Numbered from the stretch's first letter, positions 26,601-37,737 are shown. The stretch: DNA of 64,000 nucleotides from Pogostemon cablin (GCA_023678885.1 CM042983.1:22426279-22490278), one strand, 5' to 3'. Notes: generated from the sequence alone by a model not told the origin. Program-made: numbers and translations.

Positions 26601-26704
26601 ATTCCTTCAAAAAAGTAATCCCAAAGTCGTACACACTTCACTTTGATGCGCCATGTTTCTTTTTCCGAAGTTATATTAGAAACTGGGTCAAAATTTGCTG
26701 CCAT
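23606..26704 (-). pseudogene. RPA70-like single-strand DNA-binding protein gene carried by the Helitron (probably disrupted)
   Basis: The product resembles the large subunit of replication protein A (DUF223 OB-fold and Rep_fac-A_C). Exons on the minus strand: 26704-26558 (starts MAANFDPVSN), 26045-25775, 25620-25524 (DIIALVMNVGE), about 25400-25285 (LQLAKV), about 25210-25137 (TISNAWSGSKL), about 25010-24893, about 24790-24623 with a C4 zinc ribbon (CSKC then CEKC), about 24240-24124, about 24046-23892 (FPKELDTFIG) and about 23780-23606. Exon 4 needs a frameshift between EYATQF and LQLAKV, and exon 9 needs one at an A8 run; the phases of exons 8-10 also disagree. The gene is therefore probably damaged, although some borders may be misplaced. 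It would bind single-stranded DNA during Helitron replication. Confidence 0.7.
24245..24610. repeat. Duplicated 80 bp intron block around a 215 bp GC-richer insert
   Basis: The blocks at about 24245-24330 and 24525-24605 share TATTATTAATTTAAAATTTT and TTATTAATGTAAAAAAATTA. Between them lies a 215 bp stretch of higher GC (CACCCAAGCCCCAACTATGA and following) with no match elsewhere in the window. It looks like filler DNA acquired together with the duplication. Confidence 0.6.
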
Positions 26705-27540
26705 TTATCGATCTACTAAAAGAAAATTAAAAAAATATATATAAAAAATTAATTAAGAACACGCAGAAAAAATTAAACAGTAAGAAATTAAAAAGTATTG
26801 GCTACTTACTCGCAGAGAAGATAAAGAATTGTTATCTTAATTGTTGTTGATTACTTCCGTATTTATTTAGTATTTATAAGGTATGTTAATAATAAATATA
26901 TGAATTTAATTATCATGTTAATAATAAATATATGGATTTAATTATCTATTCGTAGCTACCATTGTCGATTATAAATTTTATTTGATTGACTTAATTATCT
27001 TTTATTTGATTGACTTAATTATCTTTTATTAACTAATCAAAAAATATGATTAAGGATGTATTTAATTTAAACATATATATGAAAGATAATAATAATATTT
27101 TTATTAATTGACTTTTAATTATCTATTCCTAACTACGTATTTATTTAGTATTTATAAGATATGTTAATAATAAATATATGAATTTAATTATCATGTTAAT
27201 AATAAATATATGGATTTAATTATCTATTCGTAGCTACCATTGTCAATTATAAATTTTATTTGATTGATTTAATTATCTTTTATTTGATTGACTTAATTAT
27301 CTTTTATTAACTAATCAAAAAATATGATTAAGGATGTATTTAATTTAAAAATATATATGAAAGATATATATATGAAAGATAATAATAATATTTTTATTGA
27401 TTGACTTAATTATCTATTCCTAACCAATAAAAAATATAATTAAAGAAGGTATTTAATTTGAAGATATATATGAATAAAATAATAATAATAATAATAATAA
27501 AATTGGATATATTTTATTGATTAAATTTAGAAAGATTTAT
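26705..27540 (-). promoter_or_regulatory. Upstream region of the RPA-like gene with tandem duplication
   Basis: The phrase GTATTTATTTAGTATTTATA occurs at about 26860 and again at about 27140. The following roughly 250 bases, including TTTATTTGATTGACTTAATT, are also repeated, so 26.86-27.11 kb and 27.14-27.42 kb are tandem copies. A third partial copy reaches 27.53 kb. The TATTTATAAG site resembles the one upstream of the Rep/helicase gene. Confidence 0.55.
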
Positions 27541-27586
27541 ATATAACATACTTTTAAAAATTTATTTATAGCAGCGTATTCGCAAT

Positions 27587-27589
<3 letters not shown>

Positions 27590-27626
<37 letters not shown>
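27590..27626. repeat. (AT)n microsatellite
   Basis: A near-perfect AT dinucleotide run of about 37 bases. Confidence 0.95.
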
Positions 27627-27632
<6 letters not shown>

Positions 27633-28240
27633 GGCGGCTGGCTGGAAGAATGTCGGATCGGAGAAGCTTAGAACCTTGATCTTGGATCGCAAACCGTTCT
27701 TGGCTGGCTGGAAGAATGCCGGATCGGAGAAGCTTAGAAGAGAAGCTTAGAACCTTGATCTTTTGGCTTGAAGATCTCAAGGGAGCACTGTTCGTGTTCT
27801 TGATCTCTTCAAAAGTGTCTTCATCTTCAGATATTTTTAGTGTGTGAGGAGGACTCCTTATATAGGTGAAGGGTGAGGATGTCCCATAAATAACTCGCAA
27901 TCTGATTGGTCAGTGGCTGATTTGACCTAATCTTTCGGGCTTGGGCCTTTCCATCCTTGCAATTTGCTGCAGGCTTGGACCTTTCCAAACTTTGTTTGAT
28001 TTGGGCTTGTTTGACTTGGGTCAGACAACATTTGAGTTGGGCTTATTTGACTTAGATTAGCCCTATTTTTATTTAAACCCCATTTAATTTGTTGGGCTTA
28101 AATTAATTATCAAATATTTATTAATTTATTTTAGGAATTAATTTATTTAAATTTCAAAATAAATTAATATTGATATTTAATCAAGAAAATCCACGTGTCG
28201 TTATTTGATTGGACCGTGTATTTTAATTGCTTACAAATTG

Positions 28241-28247
<7 letters not shown>
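27627..28247 (-). mobile_element. LTR-like retrotransposon fragment
   Basis: Read on the minus strand, this has a TATA box (CCTATATAAGGAGTCC, about 27854-27869) followed by a transcribed-leader-like region. Sequence upstream of the TATA box is rich in GGCCCAA and GGGCTT phrases, typical of plant LTRs. The whole is embedded between two TA microsatellites. I found no convincing TG...CA ends with target duplication. The open frame in the leader (27589-27900) has no recognisable domain. Confidence 0.4.
27632..27745. repeat. Imperfect tandem duplication of about 60 bp
   Basis: GGCTGGCTGGAAGAATG, CGGATCGGAGAAGCTTAG and AACCTTGATCTT occur in the same order twice. The second copy has an extra AAGAGAAGCTTAG. 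Confidence 0.8.

Positions 28248-28273
<26 letters not shown>
28248..28273. repeat. (TA)n microsatellite
   Basis: A TA dinucleotide run of about 26 bases. Confidence 0.9.
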
Positions 28274-28278
<5 letters not shown>

Positions 28279-28534
28279 TTAATAATTAATAGAATTATTA
28301 TTAAACAAAATAAGAAAAAAAAAACAAAAAAAACTTTTGTTTTCGGCTATTAATTAGCGTCAATTGCGCCACATAATTGCTTGAACTATTTTAGGGGTAC
28401 TTACTACTAGGTACATTAAAAACTCCTTTATTACTATGAGATACAAACATATAAAAATATTACTACTAACTACAAAAATATATAATGATATTCCAATATT
28501 TTTCTTACAATGTGTTGTGCTACACATAAATGTT

Positions 28535-28625
28535 TGTGTGCAGCATGAAAATTCGTGTGCAGAAAAAGTGTGTACAGTAAAAAAAGTGTGTGCAGCAAAA
28601 AAAGTATGTGTAGCAAAAAAAGTGT
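28535..28625. repeat. Short minisatellite GTGTGCAGCAAAAAAA
   Basis: Four to five degenerate units of 16-18 bases of the type GTGTGCAGCAAAAAAA lie in tandem. The flanks (AGGTACATT near 28.41 kb, GTGTACCTATGAG near 28.79 kb) could be the ends of a MITE that includes the repeat. Confidence 0.65.
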
Positions 28626-28849
28626 ATCTCCGGCGGAGGTCCGGCGATGGGTGAGGGTTTAGGGTTTGTGGTTTAAAAGTGTATGAGTTTAGGGTTATAT
28701 TTGGTATTTTACTTTAATATTTTGTATGTGAGAGTAATTTATTTAAATCAATATATCTTACAGTAATTATGGGTACAACCGTACAAGATGTGTACCTATG
28801 AGTAATTTTTTTCATTATTTTATCTAATTAACTAATCAAATCTAATCAA

Positions 28850-28990
28850 ACATGCCACTTATTTTTATTTAATTCTTTTTTAATTGAATTTAAAATATAC
28901 TTATTTTTCTTCATGGATGATCTGTCTCACATAAGGAGATTCGTGAGATGGTCTATTTTTAAAAATTACAGGAAGAGATGATCAAGATAT
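28850..28990. repeat. Terminal fragment of the GTGAGA/CTCACATAAG MITE family
   Basis: GTCTCACATAAGGAGATTCGTGAGATGGTC resembles (in pieces) the left end of the element at 40.43 kb in reverse orientation. No matching opposite end is seen nearby. Confidence 0.35.
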
Positions 28991-29331
28991 CCAAGTTCAA
29001 TCGCACTTCTAGAATCAATAAAATAAAAAAAAAACATGACTTCAATTTTAAATGGAGAATAATAAAATACGCAAAATATTTTGATTTACCATTTGGAGTG
29101 AAAATTTAAATTGTCTATAAATGTAGTTATGTACAAAAATAAAAGTTTTTAATTACTAAAAATAATTGATATAGTATTTCACTAATCTTTGAATGATATT
29201 TCGTGAATTTATGGTTGATTTTTTTTATACTTTAGAACTTTAATAAAAATACCAAATGTGATTTTTTTCATTCGATAAAATATATATCAGATTTTATACT
29301 TTATTTTTTATTCTATAAATATACACACACA

Positions 29332-30290
29332 TAGGGACGGAACTAGACAAATTTAATAGGGGAGCTAAATATAAAATTATGCAGATCATAAGTCATATTC
29401 GAGTGTTTGAAAGATACAAAATATTGCAATATAAAAGCATAACTTGCTATCAAGAGAATTTAAAGATGTTCATACAATACTCAATGTCTAAAATTAAGAA
29501 TAGCTATTTCTGTGGAAATTATAGAGTCTGTGGAAAAGGTAGAAGCTATTTCTTTCTCAATATATACGATCAAACTATTCGCAAGAAATATCATCTATTT
29601 TTCTTCAAAGTCTTGTTTTGAATTTTTTCATCGCTGAGAATACTCTCTTTGTAATAGCTGTTGATACTAGAAGAGTTAGACAAGATGAATTAATCTATCA
29701 ACCAAGTGATAGGTCTTGGACTTTCCTATTTCTGCAATCTTTAACATAACTGAGAAAGTGTTAGCATACCTTGAAAATCTGAATAAGTAGATATATCATA
29801 CTTATAATGACTAAGCTGGAACTTCAAATAACTTATTTCTTGTTCAGTGAAATCACAGGAATAAAACTTTAAACAAAGCTTGCAAATATTCTCAATGTTG
29901 AATGACTTACAATCGTCACATGGATTTAAGGCATAACTTAAAGTGAAAAATTCCACAGCATGCTCATTAAATCTATTATTCAACTCTTGCAATTGGGAGT
30001 CTATAGTTGCCAAAAATAGCTCATCCCTAAAATGATATTCCACAGTAACATTGGGTTGACGAGATCGACTCATACCTTGAGTGTAATGTGAGTTCATGTT
30101 TGGAGCCTCAATGTCATGTTTTTCACAAAAAAGGTTCCACTTTTTTAAGCAAAGCATCCCATCCACTATCTCTCAAGCGTTGAAGAAGTGACTTTGTCAT
30201 TGAAACAAGATTAATGGCATTCAAGATGTCTTGGGAGTGTTGTTGTAATATTTGACGTTGATCGTGAGTGATTCCCATCACTTCATGCAT
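29332..30290 (-). pseudogene. hAT transposase C-terminal remnant (second family)
   Basis: Minus-strand reading from 30290 gives MGITHDQRQILQQHSQDILN, then a decayed central part (ELFLATIDSQLQELNNRFNE, about 30035-29975) and, after several stops, the dimerisation-domain trace ANSLIVYIEKEIA near 29.6 kb. It parallels the hAT transposase at 19.2-20.0 kb but differs in sequence, so it is another family member. A TIR-like TAGGGACGGA sits at 29332-29341. The N-terminal half and opposite TIR are missing. Confidence 0.75.
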
Positions 30291-30555
30291 CACCTAAATC
30301 AGATCTCATGTGGGTCTTTCACATTTTCCATTTGTCATTAACTGATTACTAAAAAGATTGAAAGAGTTGCATTATAAAATAATTTAAATGACATGATTAA
30401 TCAGAAATTTCAAACTTTTTTGTTATTAATAAATTGAATTTCTGATTAATCATGTCATTTAAATTATTTTATAATGCAATTCTTTCAATCTCTTTAGTAA
30501 TTAGTAAACAACAAATGAAAAATGCGAAAGACTCACATGAGATCTGATTTATGTG
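30291..30555. repeat. 265 bp near-perfect palindrome (hairpin MITE or inverted repeat)
   Basis: The left arm runs from CACCTAAATCAGATCTCATG (30291) to about 30412. The right arm runs from about 30434 to the complementary GATCTGATTTATGTG ending at 30555. The arms are about 120 bp each with few mismatches, and the loop is about 20 bases. A transcript would form a long dsRNA hairpin. It abuts the hAT remnant exactly where that coding similarity stops. Confidence 0.85.
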
Positions 30556-30914
30556 TAGTTTAATAAAGAAATGTGCTGAAGAGGCAATATTGGAGGCTAG
30601 ATCCTTGATATGTACCAAATCCTACAACTTACTACTTTCTCATTATGGTTTTATTTTATTTTCTACCTAATCACCTCTCATTAATTAGTAAACATGGAAG
30701 ATGATTTAATGTAATATTTTGAAATTTGTATTAATGGTCAATCTGTAGCAAAAATCCTTGTAAACTTGAAAAGAAATTTTATTAAATTGACTTGTATTAA
30801 GAGAATATTAATAGGTACTTTTTTTGGGGTAGTTGAAAAAAATATAAATTAAAATAAGGCTAAAACTTGTGTGTTTTCGGGGCACACCGTGCACCCATAC
30901 CCTTTAGTATTAAA

Positions 30915-30945
30915 CTAGTTTTTTTTACCTGTGCGCGGGATTGTG
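30915..30945 (-). other. Helitron-type 3' terminus
   Basis: On the minus strand CCCGCGCACAGG, able to form a short stem, is followed by GTAAAAAAAA and CTAG then T. This resembles the Helitron end at 10747. The corresponding element would extend to higher coordinates; its 5' end is not seen. Confidence 0.5.
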
Positions 30946-31159
30946 TTTAATAATTTTTTTTATTATAATACTAATTATTTAAAAATAAAAGAAAGTATAT
31001 GACTAATTTACAAAGTTGTGTAATGATAAAGTTTTCCTGATCTACTAAATTGGATACTGCATATTATAAATGTAATATTTTTTTCGAATATTTATTTATT
31101 TTATGCATATTATAAATGTAATATTTTTTTATTTTATCCTTAGAATGTTGAGTATTGGC

Positions 31160-31410
31160 AACGACACTATTCAAATGTCAAACCATCACTGCTTATTACT
31201 AGAATAAACAACTCAAAATTGTACAAAATGCCAATTTTCCAACATAATATAAATATAATGTGTTTAATAATTTTAAAATTTGGAGCATAGCAATAAACAT
31301 TACCTTAAAGGAGTAAGCACTGAAATATAAATCTCGATTAGTAAATCGCAATACACCCTTTAGCACTCATGCAACAAAATTAACTTGTAAAAATAGTATG
31401 CAATTAAAGG
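31160..31410. repeat. Duplicated block, copy 1
   Basis: This block shares ordered phrases with 35731-35975: CCATCACTGC, AACATAATATAAATATAA, TTAAAGGAGTA, AGTAAATCGCAA and TTTAGCACTCAT. The copies have diverged and are in direct orientation 4.6 kb apart. Confidence 0.7.
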
Positions 31411-31776
31411 AATAAAGTTACCCATGCGCATTGCGAATTATCCATTACTTTACAGATGCTTAAATAAAGATACATTTATGAAACATCATATCACGTAAAA
31501 AGTATTATCCATCATTTTTAATAACCAATTATACATAGTTCTATAGGAGAGTAAAAGTTAAATTAAACTAACTATAACAGGACAGAGAAATATAAATGAT
31601 GATTTTTTAATACCACATTGGAGATAACTTCGCAATAATTCCCCCACCCCCCAACATAATATTTTATTTTGTGTAGAAATATACAGAGCAACCTTTTTCA
31701 TAGTTGACTTGTGACTTACAAAATTTTTTTATCTTATGTAGAAATATAAATGTTATAATTAAGCACCACTGATTAG

Positions 31777-33337
31777 TCAATAGCTTGTCTCAGAGTTGAC
31801 TTGTAAGTAGTTCTTATTGTCCACATTTATATCCCTAACCATGAACTCTTCACTCATTTCTCTGAATATACAATAAATTATTAAATATAAATCTTCTTCT
31901 TGTCTTAATCCAAAGTTATAACAAAAATAACTAGTCATAGTAATTGAATAAGACCTTTTAGAAAAATCTCTCTTCCATATAAACTTCCAGTGCAAAGAAT
32001 TATGAGATGACAATATACATAGTGGATAACCTTTCAGTTCAAATTTGGAACCCATATTCATTCCACAAATGCTATAGACAACATATCATAAACAATCAGC
32101 TATGGTCATCTTGTAACTATAGAAAAGGTATTAAACGCATAGGCTTAATAGTTACCTGATGTTCCAGATTTAACAAAATGGTACCCAAGTTCTTGATCAG
32201 AGTCTCCTTCATCATTCTTATTCCTCTATCACGGATGGATAGTGTTTTCTTCTTATTAGCTTAATCTACAGATATAAAAAAAATAGCCATAGTAATTAAA
32301 TAACACATTTTAGAAAAAAATCTCTCCATATAAATTTTCATTGCAAAGAATTATGATAAAACAATATACATAGTGGGAAATCCAATTATCCATAATGGAG
32401 TTATAGCTGATTCGACTCACTTGCACACATAACTTAGACCAAGATAAGCTAAAAAATTTGATCAAGAGGAACCTTGGAGAGAATACCAACAACAAATTGA
32501 TATGGTTATTGGTCAACCATATGCACAGTTCTGATTGGAACATTTGCAGGGAAAAAAGAAGCATAATTAAGCTAATGTAACTAAAAACCAATATCATTAC
32601 ATGCTAGTCACGTAAACCAAATAAATGGGATTCTTATTTTTTAGAATGAAATGTTAATTTGAGCATGTAAGAAACATAATTTTAAATTGTATGTTCCCAT
32701 CAATAAACATATTCATCAAATAAACAGGACTCATAAATAAAATATCCAACAAATAAAATTAATCAATTAGACATACTGAATTCTCTCTGCACATATCAAA
32801 TGCCCAAGATAGGATTCTTGCAGCATGTTCTTCTTGTGCTTGCAGATTTGACCACTGAACATAAAAATACACTAAATTAATAATCCCTTTAATTATATGA
32901 ATTAACAAACAACAAATTAATAATAAATATTTGGAATTAATGGCAACAAACCATATCCATCAGGAAAAGTGTAACGGGGCATGGCTCCACCACATTTAAG
33001 AAATATAAAAGCTATTCTTGATCAAGACTTGAAATAGAGTTAGTTCCTCAATAGATGCCAGTGTCTCATTAGTTTGTAATAATAGAAATATTTACAGAAG
33101 AGGAGCCATGAACTACCCTTGTAAGTAGCTCTAAATGTCCATCTTTATAATCCCAAACCATGAACTCTTCACTCGACTAATGTACTTAGAGCGTTGTTAT
33201 TTTCCCCGATCATCACAAAAATCTATCAATGACAACTCTTAAATTGTTAAATTTAAGGGAACTTTAGCTTACCTTCACAATAATTCATCATCATCCACAA
33301 CCATGTTGCTGATATTTAATTTGGCACAAAAATATGG

Positions 33338-33385
<48 letters not shown>

Positions 33386-36140
33386 CAGTATAATGAAAAT
33401 AGATCTCAAATCTAGGAATTATAAGGAGATTATTTACAATACTGGGTATCTCAAAGTCACACATACATAAAATTTAAATTTTTAGCCCTAAAAAATAATA
33501 CAAAATGATCAGAATAAATTACATTTTAATTGTTAGAATATTCTAAAATATTAAATTAAACTTGTACAAAGTGTAGAGAATTGCTCCGAGGGAGCGAGAA
33601 GCAAAAAGCAATAGGACAAAAAATACCAAATTCTTCATAAGGATTCCCGAACTTTTTTTATAATTCCAGACAACCACAAACTCGATGTCAACCTGTGAAG
33701 GATGAGAAATACATAAATAAAAACACAAACTAAATTTCTGTAACAATTCTTTTATTCCTTTTGCAAGAGACAACAAATGAAAAAAAAAATTTAGTGCACA
33801 TCATAGATGAAGAGTAATTAATAAAAAATAATATAAATTCATCAGCTCCAGAAATGTGTAAATGTTAAGTCAGGAAACATGTGCATGTCTAGGCATACCT
33901 CCAACTATACTATATAAGAAGAAAAAGAAGCTAGTTCTTTTGAACTCAACCATGCCATGAGAACCATTGGTTTAACTGCTCTATGATCAATAATTCAAAT
34001 ACAATCAGTATACTATGATAACTAATGGAAACTAAATAATTTTATTAGCAGTCATAATACTTTCTATTTTCAGCAGTCCTGATGGGCATCTCAAGATTAT
34101 TGCCTTCAGGATAATGACCCAAGTCATAGGTGGTAGTTTTAAAAGTTAACTGCATTGAAATTATGCTATTGATAAGTAACTAATATGACTTAAAATTTCT
34201 TTCAAGTCATAATATAATTGAGGTATTAAACAGTACAATGTTCCATCCGTTATGCAAACAAATTAGTTCCTACATTTAAGAAAACAAAATCATGCACAAA
34301 AGGTAGTTATTTTGTATTATAAAGACTTCCACAATACATAGAGCATCATACATATCTATCTGCAAAATGACAGCTTAGAAGTTAAGATTTTAGCTACTTG
34401 TGATAAATGGAAAATAGGGAAAAGAGCATGCTATGAGGGTCATTCACCTTGAAAACAACATACTTATTAAATATATATTACACATGCCCAAATAGAGATA
34501 CATTTGAGGCATCATATCACGTAAAAAGCATATTACTCCTTAAATTTAATAGAAATTCTCATATTCTGAAATCGGTGATTTGTGCATTAAGGATTTCAAT
34601 CATTTGTTAGCCACCCTAAAGAGAGTGAGAAAACATGATTTTTTTATTTTATTTTTAATGAATGGTTTGTAAGGTTTATACTCAAACTTTTTATTTTTTA
34701 AAAAGTAAGAACCTTGATTCAGATAGTTCTAAAAAAATAAAAACCTTGATCGGAAAGTAAAGAAAAATATTATTGCACTTGATGAATAGGAACAAACAAT
34801 AAGAACAATATATATATGAATAATTTTATCAACATATGTGCAAATTTAATGTTGCAGATGCGATGCAATATAAAACTTAATGATGAGGGATAAACTAAAA
34901 AAGATAGGTAGTGATTTATGTGTCTCACATACACAAAATATATTGCATGGTCTAGCATATTTTGGGACTTCTTGTCTGTCAATTATTAGCTCCAGTGTTT
35001 AAATTGAGATACTACTGTGTGTACTATGTCAAAAAGAATATAGAAACATGAATGATTATTCTTTAGAATTATTTTAAGAAAACTAATTCATAAATGATAA
35101 ATGATTAGTTACTACTGGCAATGCACCTCACAAACAGAACATTGATGGTAACTGACAATGCCGCTTCTTCGACTATATACTATGAACCTATTTTTATAAT
35201 AACATAATGTTAGTGTTAAGTGACTACTTTGTCTAAGAGCTCGATTTGAAAGATGAATTTTAGATAATACATATCGCCTGTATACCCACTTACTTTCAAG
35301 TAGGCTAATTTTTAACAAAGCCTTTAAAGTGAAAAAAATTTAGGGTCGAACTATTAGAAAAGTGGGGAGAGATAATATATATATATTTCCCATAAAAAAG
35401 ATATTCACAATCGTTAGTTTTATACGGCTACACTTTCGATAGTCATGTTACACAATGTTTCGATCCAGGCAGCTCATAGTCATGTAGTTGACAATGAAGA
35501 CATTGTCAAATAAATACTGGAAAGAAAAGACACGTTGCTATGTCTCAATATCAATCTCTTCATAGCAGCCATTACAATAACTATTTAGTATGTACTTATT
35601 TTTAAAGTATAGACAAAACTCAGCTAAAACACTACAGCTAAACTTTTGGTGTATATAAAAGAAAAAATAATAATAAACATTAATCAATGAACACTGAAGC
35701 AATAAAATTGAAATTTTAATACAAGATAAACAATGTCAAGCCATCACTGCCTGTTACCAAAATATACAACTCAACTCAAAATTGTTTAAAATATCAAATT
35801 CACAACATAATATAAATATAAGATGTTTAATACATAATTATTATTTTATAACATATCAATAAACCGTATATTAAAGGAGTAGGCAGTGCAACATCAATTC
35901 TCAATCAGTAAATCGCAACACGCCATTTTAGCACTCATACAATAAAATTTAACCTGTAAAAATGCCATGCAATATGAGGATATCTGTAGCAATCACAAAA
36001 AAGGTTGGAAAAATGTAGTGATTTCCTCACTATATTTCATACATAGAGGGCCTGCAATCCACCCCAACAGAGCCACACACTGTGCCAGAGACACCGAATG
36101 AGCATTGCATTTTAGCATTTGAAAAGAGACAAATTAATTA
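31777..36140 (-). CDS. Exon-like segments of an unrecognised multi-exon gene
   Basis: I do not recognise this gene. Several short minus-strand segments read as protein and are bounded by AG and GT. The best two are 32854-32777 (26 codons, phase 0, includes QEEHAARILSWAFDMC) and 32251-32156 (32 codons, phase 0, includes MKETLIKNLGTILLNLE, then GTAACT). Others are near 36.10 kb (VALLGWIAGPLCMKYSEE), 35.51-35.45 kb after a pyrimidine tract and CCAG (YLFDNVFIVNYMTMSC), 35.18-35.12 kb (VEEAALSVTINVLF), 34.155-34.06 kb (YDLGHYPEGNNLEMPI), 33.69-33.63 kb (VDIEFVVVWNYKK), 33.17-33.11 kb (EEFMVWDYKDGHLELL) and 31.85-31.78 kb (EEFMVRDINVDNKNY). The EEFMV segments are similar to each other, as if an exon was duplicated. 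Phases between all pieces were not reconciled, so this may be a decaying or captured gene. Confidence 0.4.
33342..33383. repeat. (TA)n microsatellite
   Basis: A TA run of about 42 bases within a putative intron. Confidence 0.95.
35731..35975. repeat. Duplicated block, copy 2
   Basis: Diverged direct copy of 31160-31410, sharing the same ordered phrases (for example AACATAATATAAATATAAG and AGTAAATCGCAACAC). A shorter trace lies near 36330-36370. Confidence 0.7.
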
Positions 36141-36755
36141 GTTCATTAATTTTTTTCTCTCTATTAATTAAAGTGAATCAATCAAAAGCAGTAAAAAGAT
36201 GGAAAACCTCAATTCTGTAACCATATAATCACCATGCCATTGAGCTTATTAACCCTCAATGCTTCAGTGAAAATAACTAACCTGTCATTTATCTCTAATA
36301 CAGGTTATCAAAATAATATGTAAATTTGAATCATCACTGCCCTAATGCACAAAATATACAAACCTCTACATTCAAAATATTGAAATTCAGTTACTTTTAA
36401 GTGAGAATAACAACTGGTTAACTAAAAACGAATACTAATTTGGTCCTGGAAAACCATGGAGATTGCAAGACCTAAAATTATAATACTATATCATATGCTC
36501 TAAATTTCTCATGTAAAACAGTTGATGAATTTACAATGGAATTCCACCAACACACGCCAATGGTAAATAATATTTTTTTACGGTAACCAAATTAAAGCCA
36601 CTGGCCATAATCAAGACATGCACAATAAAACTCAAGTTAATACATAAGTTCATAGGTCAAATGAAAATAAAAAATAAAAATTTCAGCACACAGGCCAAAG
36701 GGAAACAACATTTTATTTACAGTAAGAAAAATAAGGTTACGAACCATAAATTCCA

Positions 36756-37006
36756 GTGCGCCCGGGCGCACGGAGCACTTTCCGTATGCATTTAGAATTT
36801 TGTATTAAATTGTATACCCTTTAGTATAAATATGTGTACCCTTTATTTTCTGAAGAAAAATAAAAAAAATATTAATGAAAGTGTATACCCTTTAGAACAA
36901 AATAGTGTATCCTTATTAAATAAAGTGTATACCATTTAGAACAAAATAATATACCCTTATCCGTAACACTAAATTCTAAAGGCGCATGATGTGCGCCCGG
37001 GCGCAC
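36756..37006. mobile_element. MITE-like repeat bounded by GTGCGCCCGGGCGCAC palindromes
   Basis: The same perfect 16 bp palindrome GTGCGCCCGGGCGCAC occurs at 36756-36771 and 36991-37006. Between them the phrase GTGTA(T)ACCCTTTAG(A)ACAAAAT recurs about four times. A diverged relative lies at 53.56-53.8 kb and shorter traces at 9.4-9.55 and 30.88 kb. No coding capacity. Confidence 0.6.
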
Positions 37007-37307
37007 GCAAGCCTCACTCTTGTATTAATAATGACTCTTCATATTCATGATGATATACATTTATTATAATTAATTAATTATTTTCATAAAAATAAATTCA
37101 AGTATTAATAATCCCTAATAAATAGATTTTCTCAATTAAAAAAAAACAAATTTATATTACACATTCCATGAATGAAAATTTTGAAAAGCCTTTACTTGCA
37201 TGGAGATGTAAGTATGACATATTGACATTGGAGTTTTCCTTTTCCTTGCATATCAACTCTAAGTCCCTAACTTTACATATATATTCATTTAATAAATTAA
37301 TTAAGTA

Positions 37308-37341
<34 letters not shown>

Positions 37342-37737
37342 CTATTTATTTATTTATTTATTTATTATTGTTGTTTTAATATTAATGATGATGTTATTAT
37401 TATGTAAAATTCTATAGATAACATGTATACGTAGGTTTTAAATGATTATTAGATGTCAGTATGTGTAACTTTTAATATTCATTATTTGATGTATATTGTT
37501 GAAATAATTTATTATTATATTAATTAAAATTAAAAAGGTAACTAAAAGTCACACCAAAATATAATAAATTGTTAATTAAAGATATATTAGAAAAAAATGT
37601 ATTCTTTTAAAATAAAATAATAATAATAAAAAAGACCACATTACAAAGTAGTACATACATCCACATTACAAAATAATACATGAATACAACGTGCAACACA
37701 CATCTAAAATTATAAAATGTATTCTTCTAAAATTCTA
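37007..37737. other. AT-rich spacer with simple repeats
   Basis: It contains a (TA)n(TG)n run at about 37309-37341 and (TTTA)n at about 37345-37365, and otherwise no recognisable feature. Confidence 0.5.

Larger units (their letters stand above)
10747..26880 (-). mobile_element. Large autonomous-type Helitron carrying Rep/helicase and RPA genes (decayed)
   Basis: This is a rolling-circle transposon read on the minus strand. The 3' end is at 10747, where the strand reads a GCGTGT-AAT-ACACGG hairpin, an AT spacer and CTAG followed by T, as expected for a Helitron. Upstream come a Rep/helicase gene (18151 to 11323) and an RPA-like gene (26704 to 23606) in the same orientation. RPA homologues are a known cargo of plant Helitrons. 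The 5' end (TC after A) could not be found; it should lie above 26.7 kb, so the high boundary given is a guess. Two hAT elements are inserted in it. Several stops and frameshifts show it is dead. It is possible, though less likely, that the RPA gene belongs to a separate Helitron. Confidence 0.7.

Noticed and set aside
27589..27900. 103-codon open frame on the minus strand
   Set aside because: It lies in the leader of an LTR-like sequence, runs into a TA microsatellite and shows no domain.
28436..28654. 72-codon frame with repeated VKKVCAAKK
   Set aside because: It is translation of a short minisatellite and has no conserved motif.
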